Below, in pieces: positions 1 to 12,503 of a DNA stretch of 64,000 nucleotides (its first letter is position 1; every line of letters begins with the position of its first letter). The notes beneath the pieces are model-generated. The model worked only from the letters and a program-made list of their open reading frames with translations. It searched no databases and had not been told where the DNA came from. Made by a program: the position numbers and the translations under genes. Origin of the DNA: Chrysopilus asiliformis (lineage: Eukaryota > Arthropoda > Insecta > Diptera > Rhagionidae); assembly GCA_964034945.1 (NCBI GenBank), contig OZ035960.1, positions 112,751,324 to 112,815,323 on the forward strand, given 5' to 3'.

Positions 1-216
1 GTAGCCCTTTAAGGCCCGTTTGCGCGTATTATTCTTAAACAATTAAGTTATGGTTAGCCTACTTAAACCGTAGAAATTCTTCGACTTAAATTTTTTAAGT
101 TGTACATAAGTTGCTAAGTTTTGTTGGTGCAAACGGCACTAAATCTTTCATTTTTAATGCTTCGAAATTTTAAAATACTAAAGGTAATAAACTCATAAAT
201 TTTCTGAAATTTTTAG
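1..216 (+). other. 5' flank of the PARG-like gene
   Basis: AT-rich sequence with no convincing coding frame. It ends in a good splice acceptor (pyrimidine-rich run, then AG at 215-216) just 16 nt before the presumed start codon at 233. An in-frame TGA at 218-220 lies between the acceptor and that ATG. I read the stretch as the end of an intron within the 5' untranslated region, so an untranslated first exon and the promoter should lie to the left of the window. Confidence 0.5.
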
Positions 217-232
217 GTGACCACCATCAAAT

Positions 233-3200
233 ATGGCTCTTGTGATGCTTCCGTCTGACCTCCCATGGTGGTCAACAGTTCATAGGAAATTAACAGCAAT
301 ACAAAATGCTGAAGATCTCAACATAGTTTTAGATAATATGCAACAAATTCATGATTTATGCAAGTAAGATGAAAAAAAAAATAGTTTCCAAAACTTTTAA
401 TGACACAACATTTTTTTTGCAGTGTCAGTTTGGATCCTGATGATGATAAACGTGACATAACAATATTCGATGGCTTAAGAAAGTATGCAGAACAATTATC
501 AAAAAAAGACAATGAATTGCAATCATTAGTAAACACAATTAAAAACATTGCAAAAAGAGCACAAACGATAAAATCTCTTAGACCACCACGCGGTTTAAGT
601 TTCAGTTTACAGCAACAAAGTAAGTTTCTACTTTCCAGAAGTCTTCAGAACTCTCAGAACGGAACTCTGAGGTTGTTCCGTAGCGACAGTTGTAACTCTG
701 ATCGAATTATCTCGGGTATGAGAATTTATTCGCTCGAGATAATTCGAGCGTGAGTATATAAAACGGATATTTGCTTGTTTTAAATTCACTCACATATAAA
801 ATTTGATATGTTGCTTCAAAACCGATCAGATTAGACTTAAAAAATGTAAAATGTTAGAACTTCGTAGAATTTCTGACAATATTTTACCTTTCTTACAGCC
901 GATGCATCAGAATTAGATAGAAATTTCGTAGCAGCGCTGTTAGCTAACGCGTTTTTCTCAACATTTCCAAAAAGGACCGAAAAGACACATCCAACGCTGC
1001 AAGATTTCAATTTCACGAATTTCTTTCGGTCCTTGGAGAGGTAAACAAAATGGCGGCAATAAACTTTCTTAATCTATAATTTTCCAAATATATTTTCCAG
1101 GAACAGTCAAAAGGCGAAATTTCAATGTTTTTTAAAATACTTCGATTGGCTAGAAACACAAGAAAACTTCCAGGATCCTGTGAAGATCTCACGAAAGGTG
1201 ATGAGCGGAAAACAGTGGTTAACGATTGAAGATTGGACGGAATGCATCTTACCGCTGTGTCCATTGGACATTAAGCACCAGGGCCGTATTGAGAACACCT
1301 TTGAAGAAACAGTTCAGACAATGTTCACATCGCCAAGGATTGGAGGCAATACGCTTTATGGAGGCAATTCGCAGGAGTGCATTCAGTTATTCACGGTGCC
1401 TGAGACGCTGGTGATGTTGCTGTATTTGGAGGCGCTAGAGGATAACGAAGCGATCCTACTCGAAGGTGTTCATCAAATCGCTCGAGTCATAGACCCCAAG
1501 AACAAAGCGATACTAGAGATCCTGCAGGAACCACGAAAAGTATCGTTGTGCTGCATTGATCCGGAAAATTACTGCGCACTTCCCATCGATCAGTTTGAGG
1601 AGGATAATGTTTTGCGTGAGTTAAACAAGTGCCTTCTAGCTTTTAGACAAAATACCGTTTGTACTGTGAAGGAGACGAAGGAAAAGCGAAGTATAAAAGA
1701 CAATAGCGGCCGATTATCTCCGATTGGAGAGAGTGGAAGCAACTCACCGAGGGAAGTCTCAACGACGATTGTGATCAAGCATCCGTCTATGTTGTCGCTG
1801 AGATCCAGCACGGATTCCTACAAAAATGAGACTGGTATCACGTTATCAAATTTGTCCTTTCATTTTTCATTCTTTTAAAACACCATTCTAGCTGACATTG
1901 ATAAACGTCGCTCTTGGTTATCACCAGATCCTCAAAACGTCCTGCAGCGTGGTCCGCCATCTCGCAGTTCAGTGGTGACTGGACCAACCGCGTCGGGTCG
2001 TCGTGGTCGTTTTATTGTCTTGGGCTCTTCCGGGGAGTGTCTTCCAGTGAAGAGGCCGATGTTGAATCGAACCGGAAGCAACATGTACTCCAGTAACGAT
2101 TCTGATGCCGAGGAGTTCCATAGCGCAAAAGGAAGCTTCGAGGAGGAGGAAAGTGAGGATGAGGGTTACGATAGGAAGTTTTCGAAGGAGCTGGACACCC
2201 CCGAGAAACGACAGACATTCGCCCAAAGACTGAAAGAGGCTTTGCGGCAGTCCAGCAATTATACCGAGAGTACGGAAAGCAGCTATGCGGTTGGCATCAG
2301 TATATCGGGATCACAGAATTGTGATGAAGTTATTAGGTAGGTTAGAAAATTATTTGCATTTTTTTTATGTGATTGAGTCGAATTTATTATTTTTTTATTT
2401 TAAAATTTCTGCTGGTAGTACTCTAAGTTATTTTATTTGTTAATCCCAATTTAGATGTATGACTTTTAAGTTGTATTTTTGGGAGGAGAAACACATGTGA
2501 ATATAAACATTATTTATTTTTTCATATACTCTTCTTGGGTTAGCTCAAGATTTTGTTGGAGCATGTTGAACTCTTAAAAGCGAGTGTTTTTGGTGGTTTT
2601 ATAAGTAATAATCTTGGCAGTGCGTCTCAATTAGAAATAACCTTGTCTCCGCAGATTACCGGGACAAAAAAAAGGTTTTGGTCTGAATTTCAACGTCTTA
2701 AAATTTCTTCGAACACAAGAGTGTTTCACAAAATGACTTAATATTACACACTAATCAAACTCTCAAAGGTCTACTTTTCCATTAATGAAGGATTAATATT
2801 TCACTATATGGGATTCACCACCCCTTTTCTCTATACTCATACCAACGCCATCTGTTTCGCAGGGTTCGAACTTTTAGAACCACCGCTTGATCGCAACGTG
2901 AAGCTCCGTTTGTACGACACTGTTTATCGCTAACGAATAGATCACTGATTAGTTTTATGGTTTTATATATTTGTCCAGTTTATTTACAATTTTTAACAAA
3001 AAATCCATAAATACCTGCATTTTTTTATCGCTTTTACTGGAAATATTCTGAAAATTCGAATATCGAAAAAAAAAAAATCTTAAAGGACAGACACATGACG
3101 GAAGGTTGATTTCGTAATTTTTTAGATTACGTCGTGGTGGATCAACGGGTTTCGTATTAGAGGAAGACTCCTTCGACGATGACTTTTACAAAGAATCCCT

Positions 3201-5720
3201 AGCGCAGGAACGAGAATGGATTGACAAATTTCGGAATAAACAAAACGCAGTGATACAGCGGAAAGACACGGCACCGGAATCTTCGAAATATAGTTTCAGC
3301 AGTGAATATAGTTCCGAATTGGAGGAACTATACGAACAGTTTTCAAAGTACATTTCTCAGCCTATTACTCTGACCGAGTAATTGTAGTAATTAATTTTTT
3401 TATAATACGAATTTTATTGCTTTCAGATGGATAGACGATCCGATCCTAAAAGACGAAACAAAAGAATTGGACCCGCGTGATGAAGCTGTCCTGAGATTCG
3501 CAAATTCTTTGCTGAAGCGAACGTTGAGCGAGAGTTTCGTTGGAGTCCCGTTGACCGAAGGTTGTGTTTCGACTTCCGGTAATTTTTTCGAAAATTACCC
3601 GCGCAAATCGAGGGTTGCTCTAATATTGTTGATATTTTTTAGTAGGTTCTGGTGCCGAAGATACGTCAATACATGAATTCAAACAGAAAAGAAATAAACC
3701 TGTGTTAAATGTGAGATCATTATCCCTTGAATTGGCGAAATATAAGCATCGGCTGGCTGCACAACTGGTATGTATATTTTTAGGTTATTTTTGCGGGTGA
3801 CATTTTTCTTTTTGGAATAATTACCCACTTAACTCATTCAGCCTTTTCATTTACTAACAAATATCTTAAAAACACTCCATAATAACAAGTTGTGAATAAC
3901 AAAATGAAAGATTGGTGGTTTCTGATGCTAGTTTCTGAAAGTAGGTTACTTAAGACTATCACTTGAACTTTTATTTTTTTTCGCCGTAACTAAATTAAGA
4001 GAAATATTAAAATTTTGCTTTTTTTTAAAAATTTGTTCCAAAATTTGTGGAAAAAGTAGTTTAACTAAGTTTTTTCCAACATTTAAATACTTTTCATAAT
4101 TTTTGATTTTCTGATACATAAAACCAAAAGTTCGGAATTGTCAGTTATGTCTTCAACAAAAAAAAAAAGATAATGAAAATTATAGGGAAAAATTCGGTCC
4201 TCGCTGAAAATTCAATAAAATTCAAAACATTCAACAAAATGAGCACATTTTTAGTTCCTAAATTCACATCCAGAGAGCGCCACATGCTCGTTTCGGGCAC
4301 ACGTTCAATTATAAATAATTCACTGTCAATCAAGTACTGGAAATAGTATAAATGAGAAGACGACTGGAATTTTAACTTCTGGTACTCTTTAAAAAAAGTG
4401 TGAGGCAATTTAAAATACGTATCTTTATCCAAGTTGGGTTATTTTTTTGTTTGTTTTGACATGCTAACCAACTAACAATAGACTGATTGGTAACGATTTG
4501 TATAAATAGTACTTATAAAGCGTACATAACATGATCGATTTGTAATTGACGAAAAAAGAACTTAAAAAGATTAATCCAATATTAAATCAGTTTTAACAAC
4601 TAACCTTCAGTATTTTGTGCGTAACTGCAACAAGAGCGTGAAAAATAGTAAAAAAAAGAATCGATCAAAGATAAGAAAACGATACTTCCATTCTCAATTT
4701 AGAGAAACGAAACAAAACCCGAGCTGTCGCCTAATAATCCATCATCATCATCTGAACAAAAATCACCACTACTACCACTAGCCTCATCACAATCATCGTC
4801 ATTTTATTCGTCCGTTGAAAAACCAATCGGTAGCGGAATTTTAAAGTCACCCTCCGATAAATCGATCCGTAGCCAAAAAAGACCAAAACGATCGCGAACG
4901 TCATCTATGAGCAAAAGCAGATACCTTAACTGGTCAGTCTCATACAGTCAATCTCTAAGCTGTGATGATGTTACTTTTAAGGTAGGAGGATCTTAATTTT
5001 TGAAAGAGTCCTTAAAAAAAATTAATATGCATTTCGGGTTAATCTTTTGATATTTCCAAATTTGTAAAATAAAAATAGGACACAGAATTTTTCAAAATTT
5101 GTTTCAGATATCGCAATTGGGACAACGACACATAATTCGGAATAAAGATCTGCACTCAGTGGCGACCGGAAATTGGGGATGCGGATCAACGCGAATGGCG
5201 GACACACAATTAAAAATGGTCATACAGTGGATGGCGGCGAGTGTTGCTGGACTACCAGTGTTGATTTACTATACAACTGGACACGAGAAGTTAACTAAGG
5301 TAAGCAAATTTTGAAATAAAAAGAAATCAACTGTAAAGAAAAGGTGTCCAGTTTTTAAACAATGGAGACTTCTCCGATGAAAAAAATTAACACAGAAGAG
5401 GGGAGGGGCGGGGGGACTACAAAAGTATTGTCGGAAATCATAAAAATGTGCTGAAATCTTTAGAGGTGTAAAACTTTAATATTCGCCCAGTTTATACTGT
5501 ACCTTGCTACACCATTGATTACTTTTTTTTTACATTTTTGTTACAAAAGACAATCTTATCATTACAGTTGGACACAGTATCCCGAGTTTTACGTGATCGA
5601 AAATGGACTGTTGGTGAACTGGCGACGGCAACACTGCTTCATGCCAAAGACATGTTAGACAAGGATGACAAATCGAAAAATGAGACACAATGTTTTTTCG
5701 AAAAATTAATTGGAATTTAG
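233..5720 (+). CDS. PARG-like protein, probable catalytically dead poly(ADP-ribose) glycohydrolase with a large insertion
   Basis: Eleven coding exons: 233-363, 423-619, 899-1040, 1101-1834, 1892-2336, 3126-3347, 3427-3578, 3643-3767, 4703-4981, 5108-5299, 5568-5720. All have GT-AG introns and consistent phase; the product is about 923 residues. Residues 1-185 match the PARG accessory helical region (PSDLPWW near the start, AFFSTFP about 130). Residues 186-341 match the first half of the PARG macrodomain, ending in RELNKCLLAF. Residues 822-923 match the second half, with ATGNWGCG at 828-835 and WTVGEL near the end. PARG normally removes poly(ADP-ribose) from proteins. Here the signature GGG-X7-QEE reads GGN-X7-QEC (238-250): the first Glu stays, the second (catalytic in human PARG, E756) is Cys. 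The tyrosine clasp and the phenylalanine after GNWGCG are also missing. Between the halves sit about 480 residues rich in Ser and Glu, with an acidic patch (EEEESEDEG) and a basic nuclear-localisation-like KRPKRSR at about 775-781. ATG 233 is chosen because TGA 218-220 is in frame just upstream. Homology is firm; loss of activity is inferred; exon 8 could start 3 nt later. Confidence 0.88.
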
Positions 5721-6853
5721 CAGGCATCGAATAGGACTGGCTTATGGCCCAATAATTACTACTTAACTGACTTTACTTGTTTATCTATTTGTACTATTGT
5801 TGCTCATCTCATTTAAATTTACTTCAAATTCTAGGTGTGTTAGATGAAGAGAAAAAACTTTGTATGAATTTAGAAAAATGAAAATTAGTAGATAAAAATC
5901 GATTAGCAATAATAATAGAATGATAATAAATTTATTTGTAAATTTTTTATACACGAAAACGATGCAATTAGCGCTCCTATTTGGTGCTCATTCTTTTGTT
6001 AATTTGAAGAATGATGTAGACTGTGGCGGGCTCTGAATGTCAATTCAGCGATTAAAAACATGCTCATTTTTTATGAAATTCATTAGATAATTTTTAAACT
6101 ACTGGATCGATTTCTGAAGATAATCTTCTGACAACGGGAATGTATTGCAAGAGTAGAAAAAAATGCTTGTAAAAAATTTAAATACTATTCAGGTAGTCTA
6201 CAAAAAAAAGGTAGAAATGTCTTCCCTATGCATATTTATTCGAACCAAAATTATAGTTAAGGTTATTTATACTCGTACAGTTTAAAACGTAAATTGATAT
6301 TACAATTTTAATCCTAACGAACCTTTATACCTCTTTTCGTTACCCAAACAATAAGAAAATTCTTACCATTTGAGTAGTTGTATAGGTGGATACTCATTTA
6401 ACTGCTTTTTAAAAAAAAACATTTTATAAAAATTATTGTTAAAATGTATTATTTACTTGTATACACGCATAAACAGTTGTTAATGAAATAAAGTATAATA
6501 TAATAATTTAAAATGTTGTTTAAATAAACTATTTATCTACGTAAACCAAACTGTCGAGTAAAATTTAGTTTTGTCCTTTTCATGTTCCACAAAGAATACG
6601 TATATCGTCCACATCGTTCAATTTCTTGTGCTGTGTTGACTTTAATATTCTTGAATTGTGTCTTTAATATTCTTGAATTCTTTCCCTATCCGCTCCAGGG
6701 TTCTGAATTTTGACAGGAATATAGCTGAATGATGAAACTATCCAATAGGTTTAAAATTATGTGAGTATTTTGAAGAATGACAATTTTACAGCGTTTTCCC
6801 GAAACCTACGGCGTCTATCCGTACCTTACCCTAAACTTTAAAATTGTTCACTT
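5721..6853 (+). other. 3' untranslated region and AT-rich intergenic DNA
   Basis: No coding frame of note on either strand. Contains candidate polyadenylation hexamers (5925, 6487, 6524) and an imperfect direct duplication of a short phrase near 6640-6680 (CTTTAATATTCTTGAATT twice). Confidence 0.5.
5925..5930 (+). terminator. Candidate polyadenylation signal of the PARG-like gene
   Basis: AATAAA about 205 nt after the stop codon, in AT-rich sequence. A second AATAAA lies at 6487-6492 and would give a longer 3' untranslated region. Which is used cannot be told from sequence. Confidence 0.4.
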
Positions 6854-7245
6854 CTAATGCTACATTTACACGAATGACAAATTTGTCATTTTTTTCTTGT
6901 CATTATATTAATTCCCGTCTAAATCGCTTAATTTTTGTAATTTTTTCTGTCAGAAAATGTCAATCTCTCATAAAAGAATGAACTTGTCCATTCTTTTATG
7001 CCAGATTGTCATTCGTGCAAACGCAATATTAGTTATGACAAAAGTTGAATACTAAAGTTGTCATAACTAATATTGCGTTTGCACGAATGACAATCTGGCA
7101 TAAAAGAATGGACAAGTTCATTCTTTTATGAGAGATTGACATTTTCTGACAGAAAAAATTACAAAAATTATGCCATTTACACGGGAATTAACATAATGAC
7201 AAGAAAAAAATGACAAATTTGTCATTCGTGTAAATGTAGCATTAG
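6854..7245. repeat. Near-perfect foldback element (188-bp arms)
   Basis: Left arm 6854-7041 and right arm 7058-7245 are reverse complements with about five mismatches over 188 bp, around a 16-nt spacer. The ends are CTAATGCTACATTT and its complement. It codes for nothing obvious. A transcript through it would form a long hairpin. It resembles a recent foldback/MITE insertion; no certain target-site duplication was seen. Confidence 0.9.
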
Positions 7246-7414
7246 CCTTTGATCACCACTTTCTGTTTTTTTGATATTCCACTAATGTTTCTTAAACTTA
7301 TTTTAGTAAATTTGAATACAAATTATAAAGATATAACTTATGAACAGTCTTAAAATCCTTCGCTCAAAAACCAATGAGTTTTTATTTCTAAAATGCCCGC
7401 GGAATGAAAATATA

Positions 7415-8777
7415 CACGGTGAAAAATCCTGGAGTGATTTTCAATCAAAACTGGATTACATATAGGTCCACTCCAAAATAGGATTAGATTTTAATCTAGT
7501 GGTTAGATTAAAAATATTTTTTTAATCTTTATTATATTGACTTATAATCCAAAAACATATTAAAATTTTCTAATACAAATTGGATTGAAAAATAGCAGTG
7601 CTTGGATTACAATGATGTAATACTATTGGATTACATTTTAATCTAAAATTTCATTAGATTGTTTAATACTTTTTGGATTAAAATTTAATAAAAAAAATAT
7701 ATTGGATTCTAATCTATTTTCATACTTACTCAAATAATTGAATCTTCTCTAGAATTGCAAATAAAATTGGAATTTTTGTTTTAAACTAATTTATTTTGAA
7801 GAAAAATTTTAAAGACATAAAAATACTTAACTAATAACAAAAGGTCAGTAATTTTAATATTTGCACGGATTTAAAGTTTTGAAAAGATACAAAAATTCAT
7901 TTTTTTAAATAAATTTACATATATTATAAGTTCTCTGATGCTATGTTTTGATTTAAGTGAATTTCGAGGAATTCAGGGCATCACGGCGATCATGAAAATG
8001 CATTCCGAACTACAGCAAATGTTACCTCTTCTAATAATTTTTCTGTCTTGAGAGCGTATGTAAACTTTTAGACCTTCCAAAATTTCCGCTGTTTTCGAAA
8101 TTTTCTGTTTTGAAATTGGGGTTTGATGAATTAATTTTGATGAATAATCAAAAAGTTTAAGATTTTTTAAGACTGAAAAGGGATTGGTGTTAGAAAAAAT
8201 AAATACAAAATTTAATTTGCAATACCATGAACGACAAGATATGCCTTTTCAAATATCTGGTGTAAATTTTTTCCTGCATCTGCAAATTGCAACTCACGAA
8301 ATCCAATTTAATCTGTATTAAAAAAAATGCTTTCAAAAAATAATATACATACTATATATATGTCACATATTTACATGAATGCTTGAAGAATCTGATTACT
8401 TCAATTGGTTCAAAAGTTTTTCTTCATTCGTCCTTCGCAATTCCTTCATTTTTTATGAATTTCACTAACAAATAACTAAAATTATTGAAAAACCGAAGAA
8501 CTTCGAAACATAAATGACAATTACAAAAAGTTTGCGTCACAGATTGCTTTTTTAAAGATATTAAGCAAATTGTGTTGGTTTTACTCCTTTTAGGATTAAA
8601 ATTTAATATAAAAAGCATTAAACGGCAGAATATAATACAAAAAATTTGAAATCCAATACAAAAAAGTATTGGAATATTTGTAATAATTCGCATTTATTAA
8701 ATTCTAATCCAAATTGTATTGGAATTTTGTCTAATAGAATTTTTGGATTGAAAAGTACTCCAGGATTTTTTGCCGTG
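7415..8777. mobile_element. 1.36-kb AT-rich non-autonomous element, TA-flanked
   Basis: Bounded by TA on both sides (7413-7414 and 8778-8779). The terminal inverted repeats begin CACGGTGAAAAATCCTGGAG at the left and read CACGGCAAAAAATCCTGGAG inward from the right. The interior is about 75-80% AT and full of scattered TTGGATTAAAAT-like phrases on both strands, with no transposase frame. A TA duplication is typical of Tc1/mariner-type elements, but the superfamily is not proven. Confidence 0.7.
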
Positions 8778-8779
8778 TA

Positions 8780-10691
8780 CTTCTGTTAATGCCACCTACA
8801 TTTTATAGATTGGCAGCCCCAATTCAAGCGCTTCCAACACCATCTAGTAATCCATAGGCGAAATTTCTGACAAAACAGTTAATGGATAGCAATAAAAAAA
8901 AGTCAGATGGGCGTTTAGAATTATACCACGCCTTACAAACAAGAATTCCCTTTCACTGTAAACATAATTCCCGTCTCGATTCTCCCATCTAGATCATAAC
9001 AATCCTGAAACCAGTTTCTTCACTCCACATCAATCGTATTTTGTAGTTGACTCCGTCTTTTCTAGCTGCATAACTTGTGAGAAAAGGAGATAAACATATG
9101 GATTGCAGCTGGATTTAATGAGTGAGTGACCTGTATAAGTCTTCCCACACAAACAAACCGCGAGATAGAGAACAGTTGTATCGGCAGCTTGAGAGCGAAT
9201 AGAACAACACTGTTGGAATTTTTAGCCAAGACACAAAATTTGATAGCCGAGACAAATTCAGGCCAACTCGAACCTCGTAGAAAATTTCGCCTACAGTCCG
9301 GTTCACATGGAAGAAAATCGCGAACCTCTAAAGACGTGGACGCGTTAAACTAAACAATTTTTCTGCAATATTATGCAGCAAAGTCCTTATTGCCTCGGCG
9401 CAAGGCATATTCTCGCAGGACCGGAAAGTAATCGTCCTTGTCGCGAGTGAAATTTAGAACGCAAAAGTCTCGTGTAAAAGGATTTTAATTTACAAAAAAC
9501 AAAAAATATTTCAATAAACTACCGAATTTCGCAAACATTTTGGATCCGGAATTTGTAAAAAGATTTACGGTACGTTTTTTAGAAGTAAAAATCAAACAAA
9601 ACGCGGTCAGTCAAGAGTGAAAGAAGTTCCATAGTGTTTCTTTCAATTAATTATCGAGTTTTCATTTGTTTCAATTGAAAAAAAATATTTCAGTGGTAAA
9701 AAAAAACCCCAAAACGCCAGAGGAATTACGAAAAGTGCTTGAATTATAATTAAATTCAGTTAAACTGTTTATTTGTGAAATAATTGAGTTTTATTAATTG
9801 ATTTCTCGTTCAATTTTCAATTGATTTCAATTTAATTTGATTTTAAAGTGAATTTATACGTTCACAAATGAAAAAAAATTCTAAATTTCCATTTCCTTGG
9901 GTTGATTTTGTGTTAATTTTCAATTGATTTGTTGAATTTCGTTTGTTATTAAATTTTTACGTTAATAAAATTGGATTAAAATTTAAAGAAAATTATTTTC
10001 AATGCAGCCATCGCTATAAAATCTTACCTGCCTACCAGGACTCTACCTGCTTCCAAGGATTACTTTTTATGGATTTTGTGGTAAAAATAAGCTCATTTAA
10101 ACATACTGAAGAAAGAAAAACATAAAATTTCACTTACATTTTGTACAAAGGAATTGAAGTGAAAACGATTTTACCGACGGCATGTTACCAATCTGGATTA
10201 GTACTGCCAGAATTCGTATTTGAAAAAGTTGATGGCAACATCCTTTTTAATTGGTATCGCGAGGCGGCGAGTAGCTTCGCAAACGGATTGTAATAATAAT
10301 TAATTTTGCTTTTCTGATTTAATGCCGCAAGATTTGTTCAATGTTTGCTCTCCGAATGGAAGTGTAAGTAAAGTTACATTTTTTTCTTTGGATATAAATG
10401 TTTGGTTCAATGTTTGCGTGCGTTTTTTATTCAAGCATTTTTTAATCGAATTGCACTGTTAGGGTTGCCATAGCAAATACATAGCAAACCAGGATGAGTT
10501 TTGTAATCGAAAATAAACAGAGAAATGTGCCGTAAGCAATTTTTTTTAAATTAAAAACATGCGCCATGGTTTCAATCTCTTGAAGAAATGTGCCGCAGGC
10601 GAAAATTTTGGTATCTTGAGGCCAAATACACTCTTGAATTGGAAGCTGGCTCCAGCTTTCCATACCAGAAACAGGCTCCTGATGGGTTTTC
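8780..10691. other. Unassigned intergenic stretch with a GC-raised patch
   Basis: 8950-9480 is richer in GC than its surroundings and holds a 60-70 codon open frame on + (9126-9353, no ATG start, unrecognised). 9490-10130 is very AT-rich and rich in TTGATTT/AATTGA phrases. 10128-10291 has another open frame of 54 codons without an ATG. None could be joined into a phase-consistent gene model, so none is called. Confidence 0.3.
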
Positions 10692-10800
10692 AGGGCAGAC
10701 ATGTCCGTCCTGTTGGGGGGAAATTTGGATGTGAAAACATCCGCAATAACAATTTTGTTATATTTTTTGCAGACCTTATAAGCCGAGAAATTCCAATAGT
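10692..10800 (-). repeat. Diverged core of the 772/832-bp element family
   Basis: Matches the middle of the elements at 16045-16816 and 55550-56381, in the orientation of the latter. The shared segment runs from the GGCAGACATG phrase through a small perfect hairpin (GGATGTGAAAACATCC) to CCTTATAAGCCGAGAAATTCC. The TA-flanked termini of the family are not evident here, so this is an older or truncated relative. Confidence 0.65.
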
Positions 10801-12501
10801 ATGTGAAATTACTCAAAAACCACTCTAATATCGGGCGCAACAAAATCTGTATACTAGAGTCCTCTCTTACAATTGCTCTACTCAAAATTCATCAAAAACT
10901 TAGCGCTCAGAAGAGGTCTTTGTTATTGTTGAACCTTTCTCATACACTAGATCAAAATTTAAATAGTCAAAAGGGCGCCAAAATGTATAGACATGCGTGA
11001 TGCGAGTTTGTGTGATGATCAAACATGGTTATGAAATCGACGCCGAATAAAACTGAAATGACAGCTTTGGAAAACAAGAAGAAGCTGCTCCAAAGTAGCA
11101 AAAAGGGTCCGACTTTGAAGCGAACTCCAGTATCAGCGGCAAGGCTCCCTAGTTTTATACTACCACTAGTAGGCCATACAACCGATTCCATGACATCTTG
11201 TTGGATAGAATTGAATCCAACAAGGAGCTAAGACTATTGACTGACCGACGGGGGGCACTGCTAGAATCTGTAGAACATCAACATCCGCTGTTGTACCAAT
11301 TCGCCACACTGTTTGGTCACGAAATGTGGATGGCAACGCCATACATACACGGGATTCGTAGTCTTTCCAGTTTCTCTCATTCAATGGAATTGGCGAAATG
11401 GACTGGTCTTCTAACGTGACCTCAAGTCTCAGAAGACACCTTGGAGGGTGAAGGGAAAGATTCCGCCACACGTCCTTCTCGACTTGTTCCGCATGTCGTG
11501 GCAGTTTAAGCTTCTTCCCATTGGGGGATTCTTTTTTTTTGCTCGTTTGGTGCCGCAGGGTATTGCATCTACGCCCGTATATTGCCTCACGATTTTGTTT
11601 TCACGAGCAAAAAATTCCAAACGAGGTTTGAAGTTTTTGTGTCCCTTTAAACGTTCTCTTCTCATTCTGCATCTGGTTTTCAGTTTTTTTTTTGGGTGGA
11701 GGTTCACTTTATTCTCCCCGTCTCGCAGATTTCTGGGGCCGATCGAGCGATCTCGATTAAGTAGTCTCCCTGCATGGAGGTTCTTCCAGTTAGCAACGGT
11801 GAGTTCTACAATCGATGGTTCTTCGATTACGAAATGAGACCCTCATGGCTGTTCCACCTTTTCCATAGAAATTTAGGGGGAGCACACCTAGAAATTATGA
11901 TCGAAGAATATTTATTATCGCCTAAAATTAATGAATTTATTCAAATTTCAATCGCATAATTAAGAGATTTACAGATTACTGGTTTTTTTTCAATCTTTTT
12001 ATCTAATCGTTTTGTCTTTCATACTTTTTTCTCAAGAAGTATCTTTTTTTGTTAATTTCGTCGATAGAAAAAAAAACATTTTATTTCAAAGTTATTATTT
12101 ACACTTTTAAGGCAATGTCATAAAAAGATCAAAGCTTCTAACCGACGATTTTATATTAAAATATTCCGGACCCTTCATAAATATAAATAAATTTTGAAAT
12201 GACGGGTTATTAAGTACGTGTGAAATTACATATGATTTCCAAATGGTTTTTATATTCGTGAAAATGAAAAGAAAAAAAAATTGTTTAAAAATTCATGCAA
12301 TATCATTTTGAGTTATGATAAATTGCACTTAACTGATCATTCACGTCATTTTTTGATTGCGTCATTTGGATCAATGATTGAAGATTTTCTTTAGAGATTT
12401 GATGTTGTTCGAATTACCTTCGAATGACTTTTGATCCGCGGTATAACAGCTTTTTTTTGGAGTTTTCTCTTACTATAATTTGAAAAAATAAGGGTTGCCC
12501 A
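10801..12501. other. Unassigned intergenic stretch
   Basis: 11000-11850 is moderately GC-raised with overlapping open frames of 70-130 codons on both strands. They lack recognisable domains, splice logic or good starts, and frames on opposite strands overlap, so I take them as chance. 11960-12480 is AT-rich and featureless. Confidence 0.3.
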
Positions 12502-12503
12502 TA

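Noticed and set aside
2553..2741. Open frame inside intron 5 of the PARG-like gene
   Set aside because: No supporting splice sites in phase; joining exons 5 and 6 directly keeps the frame.
10006..10291. Two adjacent coding-like frames with acceptor- and donor-like sites
   Set aside because: No combination of sites joins them without a stop or phase clash.
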